Below, piece by piece: positions 18,658-26,787 of a DNA stretch of 64,000 bases. Origin of the DNA: Catenuloplanes niger. GTDB lineage: Bacteria; Actinomycetota; Actinomycetes; Mycobacteriales; Micromonosporaceae. The stretch is taken from NCBI RefSeq assembly GCF_031458255.1, contig NZ_JAVDYC010000001.1:4659001-4723000 (forward strand), read 5' to 3'. The position numbers and the translations under genes are program-made. Under the pieces are notes generated by a model that was given only the letters and a program-made list of their open reading frames with translations, made no database searches and was not told where the DNA came from. The stretch's first letter is position 1. Each line of letters begins with the position of its first letter.

Positions 18658-19643
18658 CGGTCTTCCCCATCCGCGTAGTGCACCCAGAACCGGCCGGTGC
18701 TGAACAGGACCACGGTCAGGACGCCGATGGCCAGCAGGAACACCCAGGCCAGCGCGGACGCGTACCCCATCTCGAACTCGGCGAAGCCGCGCTTGTAGAG
18801 GTAGAGCGTGTAGAGCAGCGTCGAGTCGACCGGACCGCCGGTGCCGTTGCTGATCACGAACGCGGACGTGAAGCCCTGGAATCCGCGGATCGTCTCCAGC
18901 ACCAGGTTGAAGAAGATCACCGGCGAGAGCATCGGCATGGTGACGTGCCAGAACTGGCGCCATGGGCTGGCCCCGTCGACGGACGCGGCCTCGTAGAGCT
19001 CGACCGGCACCTGCTTGAGCCCGGCCAGGAAGATCACCATGGGCGCGCCGAACTGCCAGATCCCCAGGATGATCAGCGTGCCGAGCGCGTAGTCCGGGTC
19101 GTTGACCCAGGCCTGCCCGGTGATGCCGAAGAACGCCAGGAACTCGTTGACCGCGCCGTCGCCGGCGAACAACGCGCTCCACACCAGTGCCAGTGCCACG
19201 CTGCCGCCGAGCAGCGACGGCAGGTAGAACAGGCCGCGGAACAGCCCGACACCGCGCCAGGCACGGTTGAGCAGCAACGCCACCGCGAGCGCGGCCGCGA
19301 GCTTGAGCGGCACCATGACCAGCGCGTAGACGAGCGTGACCGTGACCGCGCGGTAGAACTGCGGGTCACCGGTGAACATCTCCTGGTAGTTCTCCAGCCC
19401 GATCCATTGGACGTCCTCCCAGGTGGAGAAGACCGAGTAGTCGGTGAAGCTGAGGTAGAGCGACAGCAGCATCGGGATGGCGGTGATGCCCATCAGCCCG
19501 AGCAGCCAGGGGGACAGGAATACGTAACCGGCCACACCCTGTCGACCGCGCCCGCCACCGGACCCCCGCCGCTTGTGTGCGGCGGGGGACCGTCGACCGG
19601 GCTGCTCGGGTACGACCGGGGCGGATGCCGTGGTCAGTGCCAC
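18654..19643 (-). CDS. carbohydrate ABC transporter permease (MalF-like)
   Basis: A 329-residue CUT1 permease with a basic, Gly-rich cytoplasmic N-terminus followed by FLSPWLLGLMGITAIPMLLS, the usual first helix. The EAA loop is YEAASVDGASPWRQFWHVTMP (around residues 225-245). The segment IGLENYQEMFTGDPQF is the conserved periplasmic entry of the family. It lies 36 nt after the substrate-binding protein gene. With the MalG-like partner it should import oligosaccharides, here most likely oligogalacturonides or other pectin fragments, on the basis of the surrounding genes. Confidence 0.92.
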   Translation of the reverse strand: MALTTASAPVVPEQPGRRSPAAHKRRGSGGGRGRQGVAGYVFLSPWLLGLMGITAIPMLLSLYLSFTDYSVFSTWEDVQWIGLENYQEMFTGDPQFYRAVTVTLVYALVMVPLKLAAALAVALLLNRAWRGVGLFRGLFYLPSLLGGSVALALVWSALFAGDGAVNEFLAFFGITGQAWVNDPDYALGTLIILGIWQFGAPMVIFLAGLKQVPVELYEAASVDGASPWRQFWHVTMPMLSPVIFFNLVLETIRGFQGFTSAFVISNGTGGPVDSTLLYTLYLYKRGFAEFEMGYASALAWVFLLAIGVLTVVLFSTGRFWVHYADGEDR

Positions 19644-19679
19644 GAGCGTGCCTCCTTCTCCACGTGCGCGAGCGGTGCG

Positions 19680-21032
19680 TCAGCCGAGCTTGCCCGCGGC
19701 CTGGGTGAGGAAGTCCTGTGCGGCCTGGGCCGGGGTGGCCTTGCCGTACTGGACGCTCTCCGCGATGGACACGAGCAGCGTGCGCACCGCGGCGTGGCCC
19801 TTCGGCGGCGGCGTCGGCGCGGCGCCGAACTTCGGCGTGATCTCGGTCTCGAACGCGAGCGAGGTCTTCTGGTTCGCGTCGGTCAGCGTGGCCTCGACCT
19901 CCTTGCGAAGGTCCAGGTTCGGCGTGATGCCGCGCTCGATGCCGAGCGTCTTCGCGGCGGTGGCGTCGTTGACGAAGTAGTTGATCACGTCGGCGACGAC
20001 GTCCGGGTACTTCGTCTTGGACGAACCGGACCAGTACATCGAGGCGCGCGCCCACTGGCCGCTCGGGTCACCGGGGTACGCCATCAGCCCGAGCTCGTCC
20101 TTGGTGTTCTTGGACAGCGCGGCCAGCTGGTTCGACCAGACCCAGCTGGTGGCGGCCTTGCCGGTGACCACGAGCTGCTTGCTGGCGTCCGAGCTGTTGC
20201 CCTCGTGGATCACGTCCGCGGTCGGGGTGGCGCCGGAGTCGCGCGCGCCCTTCCACAGCTCGAACCAGCGGGTCAGGTCCTCGGCGGTGAAGCCCAGCTC
20301 CTTGCCGTTGTAGAACTCCTTGCCCTGCTGGCGCAGCCAGACCCAGAGCGCCTTGTAGTCCGCGCTCGGGTCCATCGTGCCGGGCATCTTGCCGCCGGAC
20401 TTGGTGCTGACCTCCTTGGCCCAGGTGATGAAGGCCTCCCAGGTCATGCCGGTGGTCGGCTCGGCGACGCCGAACTCCTTGAGCTTCGACTTGTTGTAGA
20501 TCAGGCCGGGCGTGTTCTCCGCCAGCGCGACGCCGGCCTGCTCGCCGTCGACCACGCCGTACTTCGCGAGGCTCTCCGGGAACTTGGACAGGTCGAGCGT
20601 CTTGTCCTCGACGTACGGCGTGAGGTCCAGCGTGACCTTGCGCTCGGCCAGCTCGGACAGCATGTTGTCGTCGAGCTGGAAGATGTCCGGCGCGTTCCCG
20701 CCGGCCGCCTGCGTGGAGAGCTTGTCCAGGTAGCCCTGGTTGCCCTGGAACGTGGTGACGAACGTGACGTTCGGGTGCGCGGCGGTGTAGGCGTCGAGCA
20801 CCTTCTTGGTGGTCTCGGCGCGCGAGTCGTCGCCCCACCAGAAGACGCTGAGCTCGACCTTCTCGTTCGGGTCGGTGCCCGCGTCGTCGTTGCTGTCACC
20901 GCACGCGGCGGCACCGAATATCAGGGGAAGCGCGACCGCGGTGGCGGCCAAGCCGCGAAGAACACGACCAACTTTGAGGGTACGGTGAGGGCGCGCGGGC
21001 AGCGCGCTCTCCGGATGTGTGGCGGGGTGCAT
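19680..21032 (-). CDS. extracellular sugar-binding lipoprotein (ABC transporter)
   Basis: A solute-binding protein of 450 residues. It has a signal peptide with a lipobox ending AAAC (Cys44, followed by GDSNDD), so the mature protein should be a membrane-tethered lipoprotein. The family-1 fold shows VELSVFWWGDD, YTAAHPNVTFVT, APDIFQLDD and the tail SIAESVQYGKATPAQAAQDF. It is one of the few genes here with an obvious lipoprotein signal. The ATG at 21032 has AAGGAG 11 nt upstream; a GTG at 21044 overlaps that site and is less likely. It lies 21 nt after the lacI stop and is probably cotranscribed. The ligand is inferred to be a pectin-derived oligosaccharide. Confidence 0.92.
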   Translation of the reverse strand: MHPATHPESALPARPHRTLKVGRVLRGLAATAVALPLIFGAAACGDSNDDAGTDPNEKVELSVFWWGDDSRAETTKKVLDAYTAAHPNVTFVTTFQGNQGYLDKLSTQAAGGNAPDIFQLDDNMLSELAERKVTLDLTPYVEDKTLDLSKFPESLAKYGVVDGEQAGVALAENTPGLIYNKSKLKEFGVAEPTTGMTWEAFITWAKEVSTKSGGKMPGTMDPSADYKALWVWLRQQGKEFYNGKELGFTAEDLTRWFELWKGARDSGATPTADVIHEGNSSDASKQLVVTGKAATSWVWSNQLAALSKNTKDELGLMAYPGDPSGQWARASMYWSGSSKTKYPDVVADVINYFVNDATAAKTLGIERGITPNLDLRKEVEATLTDANQKTSLAFETEITPKFGAAPTPPPKGHAAVRTLLVSIAESVQYGKATPAQAAQDFLTQAAGKLG

Positions 21033-21053
21033 TTCTGCGCTCACTCCTTGGGC

Positions 21054-22139
21054 TTAGGAGGCGACAACTTCCGGGAAAGGCGCGACCGCGCCGCCCGGGT
21101 CCGCAGTGCCATGCGGGCCCGGGCCCGTTGAGTCGCGTATGACCAACTGGGTCTGGAGCGTTACCTGTGCGGTGGTGCGGCGGTCGTCGACGGGAACGGT
21201 CCCGGTGGCGCCGCGTCCGACGCGACCCGGCCAGGAGCCGTCCTGTTGCAGGAGCATGTCGACGGCCGCCCGTCCGGCGGCCGCCGTGGGGTTGGCCACC
21301 GTCGTCAATTTGGGCCGGGTCAGCCGGCTGAGCGTGATGTCGTCGATGCCGACCACGCTCACCTCGGCCGGGACCGCGATGCCGAGCGAGTCGAGCCCTT
21401 CCATGAGGCCGATCGCCATCAGGTCGTTGTAGGCGAGCACGGCGGTCACCTCGGCGCGGCGCACCTGCTCCGCCATCGTCTGGCCGCCGCGCTCGGTGGG
21501 CGGGTTCGGGCCGAGCACGGTCAGTTCGGCGCCGCCGGCGCGGGCCGCCGCGGTGGCGGCCCGGCGGATCTCCCGGCTGGTCCACGAGCCACGGGGGCCG
21601 GAGAGCAGCGCCAGGTCGCGGTGGCCGAGCGAGACCAGGTGCTCGATCGCGAGCCGGGCGCCCTGGCCGACGTCCATCACCACCGACGGCAGGCCGGCCA
21701 CCTGCCGGTTGACCACGACCAGCGGCACCTCGCGGGACAGCTGCTCGATGAGGCTGTTGCTCATCCGCGGGCTGCACAGCAGGATGCCGTCCACCTGCTT
21801 GGCGAGCGCGTGGACCAGCTCCTCCTCGACGGCCGGGTCCTCGTTCGTGTCGGTGACGAAGATGTGGTAGTCCCGCTGGCGGGCCTGGGTCTCCGCCGCC
21901 TTGATCAGCAGCGGGAAGAACGGGTTCGAGATGTCCGGCACGATCAGGCCCATGTTGTGCGTGCGGCCGGTGATCAGTGCCCGGGCCGCGCGGTTGGGCC
22001 GGTAACCCAGCGACTCCGCACACGCCAGCACGCGACTGCGGGTGTCCGGGTTGACCAGGTGGGGTGCCGAGAAGGTGCGCGAGACGGTGGAGATGTGCAC
22101 CCCCGAGGCCCGGGCAACGTCTCGGATCGTGGCTGGCAC
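21054..22139 (-). CDS. LacI family transcriptional regulator
   Basis: A 361-residue repressor. The N-terminal LacI helix-turn-helix (TIRDVARASGVHISTVSRTF) and hinge helix (RPNRAARALITGRT) are complete. The sugar-binding domain follows, with MGLIVPDISNPFFPLL and VVGIDDITLSRLTRP. It heads the transporter operon and is divergent from uxaC. The GTG at 22139 has GAAGGGG upstream. A perfect -35 and a -10 flank a palindromic operator in its own promoter, so autoregulation is likely, with co-regulation of the uronate genes. The inducer is probably a pectin breakdown product; the sequence does not show which one. Confidence 0.92.
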   Translation of the reverse strand: MPATIRDVARASGVHISTVSRTFSAPHLVNPDTRSRVLACAESLGYRPNRAARALITGRTHNMGLIVPDISNPFFPLLIKAAETQARQRDYHIFVTDTNEDPAVEEELVHALAKQVDGILLCSPRMSNSLIEQLSREVPLVVVNRQVAGLPSVVMDVGQGARLAIEHLVSLGHRDLALLSGPRGSWTSREIRRAATAAARAGGAELTVLGPNPPTERGGQTMAEQVRRAEVTAVLAYNDLMAIGLMEGLDSLGIAVPAEVSVVGIDDITLSRLTRPKLTTVANPTAAAGRAAVDMLLQQDGSWPGRVGRGATGTVPVDDRRTTAQVTLQTQLVIRDSTGPGPHGTADPGGAVAPFPEVVAS

Positions 22140-22191
22140 GCGAACCCCTTCGTGGTCATCAATGCTGTGGCCGTCGTCACGTGGATGGCCA

Positions 22192-22220
22192 ATTAATGCA
22201 AACGGTTGTGCCTATGTCAA
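22192..22220 (-). promoter_or_regulatory. lacI operon promoter with operator in the spacer
   Basis: Read on the minus strand: TTGACA (22220-22215), a 17-nt spacer, then ATTAAT (22197-22192). The spacer holds GCACAACCGTTTGC (22211-22198), an imperfect palindrome with the CG centre and AAAC/GTTT flanks of LacI-family operators. Repressor bound here would block RNA polymerase directly. Confidence 0.65.
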
Positions 22221-22230
22221 TGGATGTTTG

Positions 22231-22257
22231 TTGCGGAACTATTGCGGAAGCGCTCCC
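22231..22257. promoter_or_regulatory. direct repeat and near-palindrome in lacI-uxaC divergent region
   Basis: TTGCGGAA occurs at 22231-22238 and again at 22242-22249, one helical turn apart. The second copy runs into GGAAGCGCTCCC (22246-22257), a 12-bp palindrome with one mismatched pair. It may be a second operator or an activator site. Confidence 0.4.
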
Positions 22258-22346
22258 AAGGCGATCATGCACCAGGCTAAATTAGGACAAAATAGCCCTC
22301 TTTGTGTTCGGCCGTTGACGGACAGCTATCCCTCATGGTTTCTTCG

Positions 22347-22362
22347 CTGCAAACCTTTGCAG
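22347..22362. promoter_or_regulatory. perfect palindromic operator candidate upstream of uxaC
   Basis: CTGCAAA-CC-TTTGCAG is a perfect inverted repeat with 7-bp arms and a 2-bp centre. It lies 80 bp before the uxaC GTG and is followed directly by TATGGA (22364-22369), a possible -10. It shares TGCAAAC with the lacI promoter operator, so the same LacI protein could bind both. Confidence 0.6.
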
Positions 22363-22442
22363 TTATGGAAAGCGATGTAACCCCGGCTGCCGCCCCGATC
22401 GCCCGTCCCTGACCCGAGTGAACCAACCCTCCTAGGAGCCTC

Positions 22443-23858
22443 GTGTCCGACCTCCTCCTACCCGCCGAGCCCACGCAGCGCGGCATCGCCCGTGAGCTGT
22501 ACGCGCTGGCGGCCGAACAGCCGATCATCTCGCCGCACGGCCACGTGGACCCCGGTCTGATCGCGGACGACGCGCCGTTCCCGGACCCGGCGCGGCTGAT
22601 CATCGTGCCCGACCACTACGTCACCCGGATGCTGCTCAGCCAGGGCATTCCCCCGGCGGAGCTGGGCGTCCCCACGCGCGACGGCACACCCTCCGAGCAG
22701 GACGGCCGGACGATCTGGCGGCGCTTCGCCGAGCACTGGCACCTGTTCCGCGGCACGCCGTCGCGGCTGTGGCTGGAGCGGACGTTCGAGACCGTGTTCG
22801 GCGTGACCGAGCGGCTGAGCCCGGCGACCGCGGACGCGATCTACGACGAGATCTCCGCGAGACTGGCCACGCCCGAGTTCCGGCCGCGGGCGCTGTTCGA
22901 GCGGTTCAACATCGAGGTGCTGGCCACCACGGAGTCGCCGCTGGACGACCTGGCCCGGCACGCGCGGCTGGCCGACGACGGCTGGGGCGGTCCCGGCGGC
23001 CGGGTGATCACCACGTTCCGGCCGGACAACGTGGTGGACATGGAGTTCGAGGACTGGGCGGGCAACGTCGCGCGGCTCGGCGAGATCACCGGCGAGGACA
23101 CCGGCACGTACCGCGGCTATCTGAACGCGCTTCGCGCGCGGCGCCTGGACTTCGTCGCGGCCGGGGCGACCAGCACCGACCACGGGCACCTGACCGCGCG
23201 CACGCTGCTGCTCACGCCGGCCGAGGCCGAGGCGCTCTACACGCGCGGGCTGTCCGGCACGGCGACGGCCGAGGACGCGGAGGCGTTCCGCGCGCACATG
23301 CTGATCGAGATGGCCCGGATGTCCATCGAGGACGGCCTGGTGATGCAGCTGCACCCGGGCGCGTTCCGCAACCACAACCGGTGGCTCTACGACCGGCACG
23401 GCCGGGACGTGGGCGGCGACGTCCCGCACGCGGTCGAGTTCGTGCACGGCCTGAAGCCGCTGCTGGACGCGCACGGCAACGACCCACGGCTGCGGCTGGT
23501 GCTGTTCACGCTGGACGAGGACACGTTCACCCGGGAGCTGGCGCCGCTGGCCGGTGGCTACGCCGCGCTGTTCCTCGGCGCGCCCTGGTGGTTCCTGGAC
23601 TCGCCGGAGGTGATGCGCCGGTTCCGCGAGGCGGTCACCGAGACCGCGGGCTTCTACAACACGGCCGGGTTCGTGGACGACACCCGCGCGTTCTGCTCGA
23701 TCCCGGTGCGGCACGACGTGGCCCGCCGGATCGACGCCGGGTTCCTGGCCCGGCTGGTCGCCGAGCACCGGCTGCCGCTCGACGAGGCGGCCGAGACGAT
23801 CGTCGACCTCGCGTACCGGCTGCCCAAGAAGATCTTCAAAATCGGAGAGAAGCTGTGA
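22443..23858 (+). CDS. uxaC: uronate isomerase (glucuronate/galacturonate isomerase)
   Basis: A 471-residue amidohydrolase-superfamily isomerase that turns D-galacturonate into D-tagaturonate and D-glucuronate into D-fructuronate. The metal-site motif SPHGHVDPGL lies near residues 31-40, and MQLHPGAFRNHN near 302-314 is the family segment with the conserved H and R. The tail VDLAYRLPKKIFKIG is diagnostic. The GTG start follows CCTAGGAG. The stop overlaps the next gene by 4 nt (GTGA). As first gene of a three-gene operon opposite the lacI-transporter operon, it feeds imported pectin monomers into catabolism. Confidence 0.94.
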   Translation: MSDLLLPAEPTQRGIARELYALAAEQPIISPHGHVDPGLIADDAPFPDPARLIIVPDHYVTRMLLSQGIPPAELGVPTRDGTPSEQDGRTIWRRFAEHWHLFRGTPSRLWLERTFETVFGVTERLSPATADAIYDEISARLATPEFRPRALFERFNIEVLATTESPLDDLARHARLADDGWGGPGGRVITTFRPDNVVDMEFEDWAGNVARLGEITGEDTGTYRGYLNALRARRLDFVAAGATSTDHGHLTARTLLLTPAEAEALYTRGLSGTATAEDAEAFRAHMLIEMARMSIEDGLVMQLHPGAFRNHNRWLYDRHGRDVGGDVPHAVEFVHGLKPLLDAHGNDPRLRLVLFTLDEDTFTRELAPLAGGYAALFLGAPWWFLDSPEVMRRFREAVTETAGFYNTAGFVDDTRAFCSIPVRHDVARRIDAGFLARLVAEHRLPLDEAAETIVDLAYRLPKKIFKIGEKL

Positions 23859-25168
23859 CCACCATTCTCGCGGTCGAGGTGCACGACGTGCGGTTCCCGA
23901 CGTCGGACTCGGCGGACGGTTCCGACGCGATCAACCGGGGTGACTACTCGGCGACCTACGTCGAGCTGCGCACGGACGGCCCGCACGTCGGCGCCGGCTT
24001 CACGTTCACCAACGGCCGGGGCAACGAGATCACGGTCGCGGCCGTGAAGGCGCTCTCCCGGCACGTCGACGGCAAGACGCTGGAGGAGATCGTCGCGGCG
24101 CCGGTGGCGTTCTGGCGGTCGCTGTCCGCGGACGCGCAGCTGCGCTGGCTCGGCCCGGAGAAGGGCGTCATCCACATGGCGACCGGCGCGCTGGTCAACG
24201 CGGTGTGGGACCTGCGGGCCAAGGTCGAGGGCAAGCCGCTGTGGCGCCTGCTGGCCGAGATGCCGACCGCGGAGTTGGTCGCGTCGATCGACTTCCACCA
24301 CATCACGGACGCGATCACGCCGGACGAGGCGGCCGCGATCCTGGACAAGGGCCGGACCGGGCTGGACGAGCGACTGGCCGAGATCGCCCGGGACGGCTTC
24401 CCGTCGTACACCACGTCGGTCGGCTGGCTCGGTTACCCGGACGAGAAGGTGCGGGCGCTGAGCCGGGCCGCGTTCGCCGAGGGCTGGCGCGCCGTGAAGA
24501 TGAAGGTCGGCGGCCCGATCGAGGACGACGTGCGCCGGGCCCGGATCATCCGCGAGGAGGTCGGGCCGGACACGCGGCTGATGATGGACGCGAACCAGGT
24601 CTGGGACGTCGACGAGGCGATCGAGAACATGGCGCGGCTGGCCGAGTTCGACCCGTACTGGATCGAGGAGCCGACGCACGCGGACGACGTGCTCGGGCAC
24701 GCCCGGATCCAGCGCGCGGTGGCGCCGATCAGAGTGGCCACCGGCGAGGTCGCGGCGAACCGGGTCATCTTCAAGCAGCTGCTGCAGGCCGAGGCGATCG
24801 GCGTGATGCAGATCGACGCGTGCCGGGTCGGCGGCGTCAACGAGGTGCTCGCCGAGATCGTGATGGCCGCCAAGTTCGGTGTCCCGATCTGCCCGCACGC
24901 GGGCGGCGTCGGCCTCTGCGAGTACGTGCAGCACCTGGCGATCTTCGACTACCTGCGGGTCAGCACGTCGCTCACCGGCCGGATGGTGGAGTACGTCGAC
25001 CACCTGCACGAGCACTTCGTCGACCCGGTCAGCACCCGCGAAGGGCGATACCTGGTGCCGGAGCGGCCCGGGTACAGCGCGGAGATGAAGCCGGAGTCGG
25101 TCGCGGACTACAGCTTCCCGGACGGGCCGATCTGGAGCGCCCGGCTCGCGGACGGGGTGGACGCATGA
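23855..25168 (+). CDS. enolase-superfamily sugar-acid dehydratase, L-fuconate dehydratase-like
   Basis: A 437-residue enolase-superfamily dehydratase. The capping domain is followed by a TIM barrel with K215 and K217 (VKMKVGG), metal ligands D245 (MMDANQVWD), E271 (WIEEPTH) and E298 (TGEVAANR), and the general acid/base H348 (CPHAGGVGLCE). Each position is offset by about three from the residues I recall for Xanthomonas L-fuconate dehydratase, which supports that subfamily. The product class would be a 2-keto-3-deoxy sugar acid. It sits between uxaC and a fructuronate-reductase-like gene with 4-nt overlaps on both sides. A role in dehydrating D-mannonate or D-altronate in place of UxuA/UxaA is therefore conceivable, alongside L-fuconate. 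Confidence 0.85.
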   Translation: MTTILAVEVHDVRFPTSDSADGSDAINRGDYSATYVELRTDGPHVGAGFTFTNGRGNEITVAAVKALSRHVDGKTLEEIVAAPVAFWRSLSADAQLRWLGPEKGVIHMATGALVNAVWDLRAKVEGKPLWRLLAEMPTAELVASIDFHHITDAITPDEAAAILDKGRTGLDERLAEIARDGFPSYTTSVGWLGYPDEKVRALSRAAFAEGWRAVKMKVGGPIEDDVRRARIIREEVGPDTRLMMDANQVWDVDEAIENMARLAEFDPYWIEEPTHADDVLGHARIQRAVAPIRVATGEVAANRVIFKQLLQAEAIGVMQIDACRVGGVNEVLAEIVMAAKFGVPICPHAGGVGLCEYVQHLAIFDYLRVSTSLTGRMVEYVDHLHEHFVDPVSTREGRYLVPERPGYSAEMKPESVADYSFPDGPIWSARLADGVDA

Positions 25169-26658
25169 CCAGCGTGGTGAGCGTCAAGCGGCTCGGTCTG
25201 GGCGCGATCGCCTCGCTGCCGATCGAGAGCCGGCCGTTGGTCCGTCCGGACGAGATCGGCAGCGGCATCGTCCACCTCGGGCTCGGCGCGTTCCACCGGG
25301 CGCACCAGGCGGTCTTCACCGAGGAGGCGATCTCCGCCGGCGGTGGCGACTGGGGCATCGTCGGCGTGGCACCGCGCAGCACCGGCGTGTTCGACCGGAT
25401 GCGGGCGCAGGACAACCTGTTCAGCGTGACCACGCTCGGCGCGCACACGTCCCGGACCCGCGTGATCGGGTCGTTGTCCGAGGTACGGCACGCGGCCAGC
25501 GACCCGGCCGCGATCGTGGCGCTGCTGGCCGACCCACGGATCCGGGTGGTGACGCTGACCGTCACGGAGAAGGCGTACCAGCTGGATCCGGTGACCGGCG
25601 AGCTGCTCGCGGACGAGGCGGTCGCCGCGGACCTGACCACGGACCGGCCACCGCAGACCGTGCCCGGCCTGCTGATCCGCGGGCTGCTGGCGCGCGCGGC
25701 CGCGGACGCCGGCCCACTCGCGCTGCTGAGCTGTGACAACCTGCCGTCGAACGGGCGCCGCACGCACGGGTTGGTCGGCGCCGGACTGGCGTTCGGCGGC
25801 TTCACCGGTGCGCCGGCCGACTGGATCCACCACAACGTGACGTTCCCGAACTCGATGGTGGACCGGATCGTGCCGGCCGCCACGCCGGAGACGTTGGCCA
25901 CCGCGGCGCGCGTGCTCGGGGTGGAGGACCAGGCGGCGATCGCGGCCGAGCCGTACACCCAGTGGGTCATCGAGGACCGGTTCCCGGGCGGCCGGCCGTC
26001 CTGGGAGCAGGCCGGCGCGATCATGACGGACGACGCCGGGCAGTGGGAGCGGCTGAAGCTGCGCACGCTCAACGGCGTCCACTCCGCGCTCGCCTACCTC
26101 GGCGCGCTGGCCGGAAAGGAGACCATCGCGGAGGCGCTGGCGCTGCCGGGCATGGAGGGCACGCTGCGGAAACTCATCGCGGAGGACATCGCGGAGAGCT
26201 TCCGGCCGCCGGAGGGCGTCTCGATCGTCGGGTACGGCGACGACGTGCTGGCTCGCTTCGCCAACCCGGTGATCCTCTACCGGACGCACCAGGTGGCGAT
26301 GGACGGTACGCAGAAGCTGCCGCAACGGCTCCTGCACACGATCCTGGACCGGCGGGCCGCGCACGGTGACGCGCGGTGGGCGACGCTGGCGGTGGCCGCG
26401 TGGATGCGGTTCGTGCAGGGCACGGCGGACGACGGGACCGCGCTGCCGCTGAACGACCCGCTGGCCGACCGGATCCGGACCGCGCTCGCGGACACGTCGT
26501 CGGAGCCGGCCGCGGTGGTGGACGCGCTGCTGCACATCGACTCGGTGTTCCCGGCCGCGCTGGCCGGGGACGACGAGGTGCGCGCGTCCATCACGTCCTG
26601 GCTCACCGACCTGACCCGGCACGGCGCGGCTGCCACGGTCGAGGCGGCCGGGAGGTGA
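25165..26658 (+). CDS. mannitol dehydrogenase family oxidoreductase (fructuronate reductase-like)
   Basis: A 497-residue polyol/aldonate dehydrogenase of the long-chain MDH family. The N-terminal nucleotide-binding domain has GIVHLGLGAFHRAHQAVF. The segment LLSCDNLPSNGRR carries the conserved N-x-x-N substrate site, followed by VTFPNSMVDRIVP, and the C-terminal domain has LKLRTLNGVHSALAYLG with the catalytic lysine region. In uronate pathways this family reduces D-fructuronate to D-mannonate (UxuB) or D-tagaturonate to D-altronate (UxaB), using NADH. Its ATG overlaps the dehydratase stop by 4 nt. Operon position favours a uronate reductase over a mannitol dehydrogenase, but which uronate cannot be read from the sequence. 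Confidence 0.88.
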   Translation: MTSVVSVKRLGLGAIASLPIESRPLVRPDEIGSGIVHLGLGAFHRAHQAVFTEEAISAGGGDWGIVGVAPRSTGVFDRMRAQDNLFSVTTLGAHTSRTRVIGSLSEVRHAASDPAAIVALLADPRIRVVTLTVTEKAYQLDPVTGELLADEAVAADLTTDRPPQTVPGLLIRGLLARAAADAGPLALLSCDNLPSNGRRTHGLVGAGLAFGGFTGAPADWIHHNVTFPNSMVDRIVPAATPETLATAARVLGVEDQAAIAAEPYTQWVIEDRFPGGRPSWEQAGAIMTDDAGQWERLKLRTLNGVHSALAYLGALAGKETIAEALALPGMEGTLRKLIAEDIAESFRPPEGVSIVGYGDDVLARFANPVILYRTHQVAMDGTQKLPQRLLHTILDRRAAHGDARWATLAVAAWMRFVQGTADDGTALPLNDPLADRIRTALADTSSEPAAVVDALLHIDSVFPAALAGDDEVRASITSWLTDLTRHGAAATVEAAGR

Positions 26659-26787
26659 GCCGCCCGCGACTCGTTCCGGCCCGGCACCGGCCGCCGGGGA
26701 GCCGTCGCGTCGTGGGGACTCCGGTATGAGTGAGCCCGTGCGGGAATCATCTGCTCGGTGGGACGGTGGCGCGGCGAGGAGGCCGGC

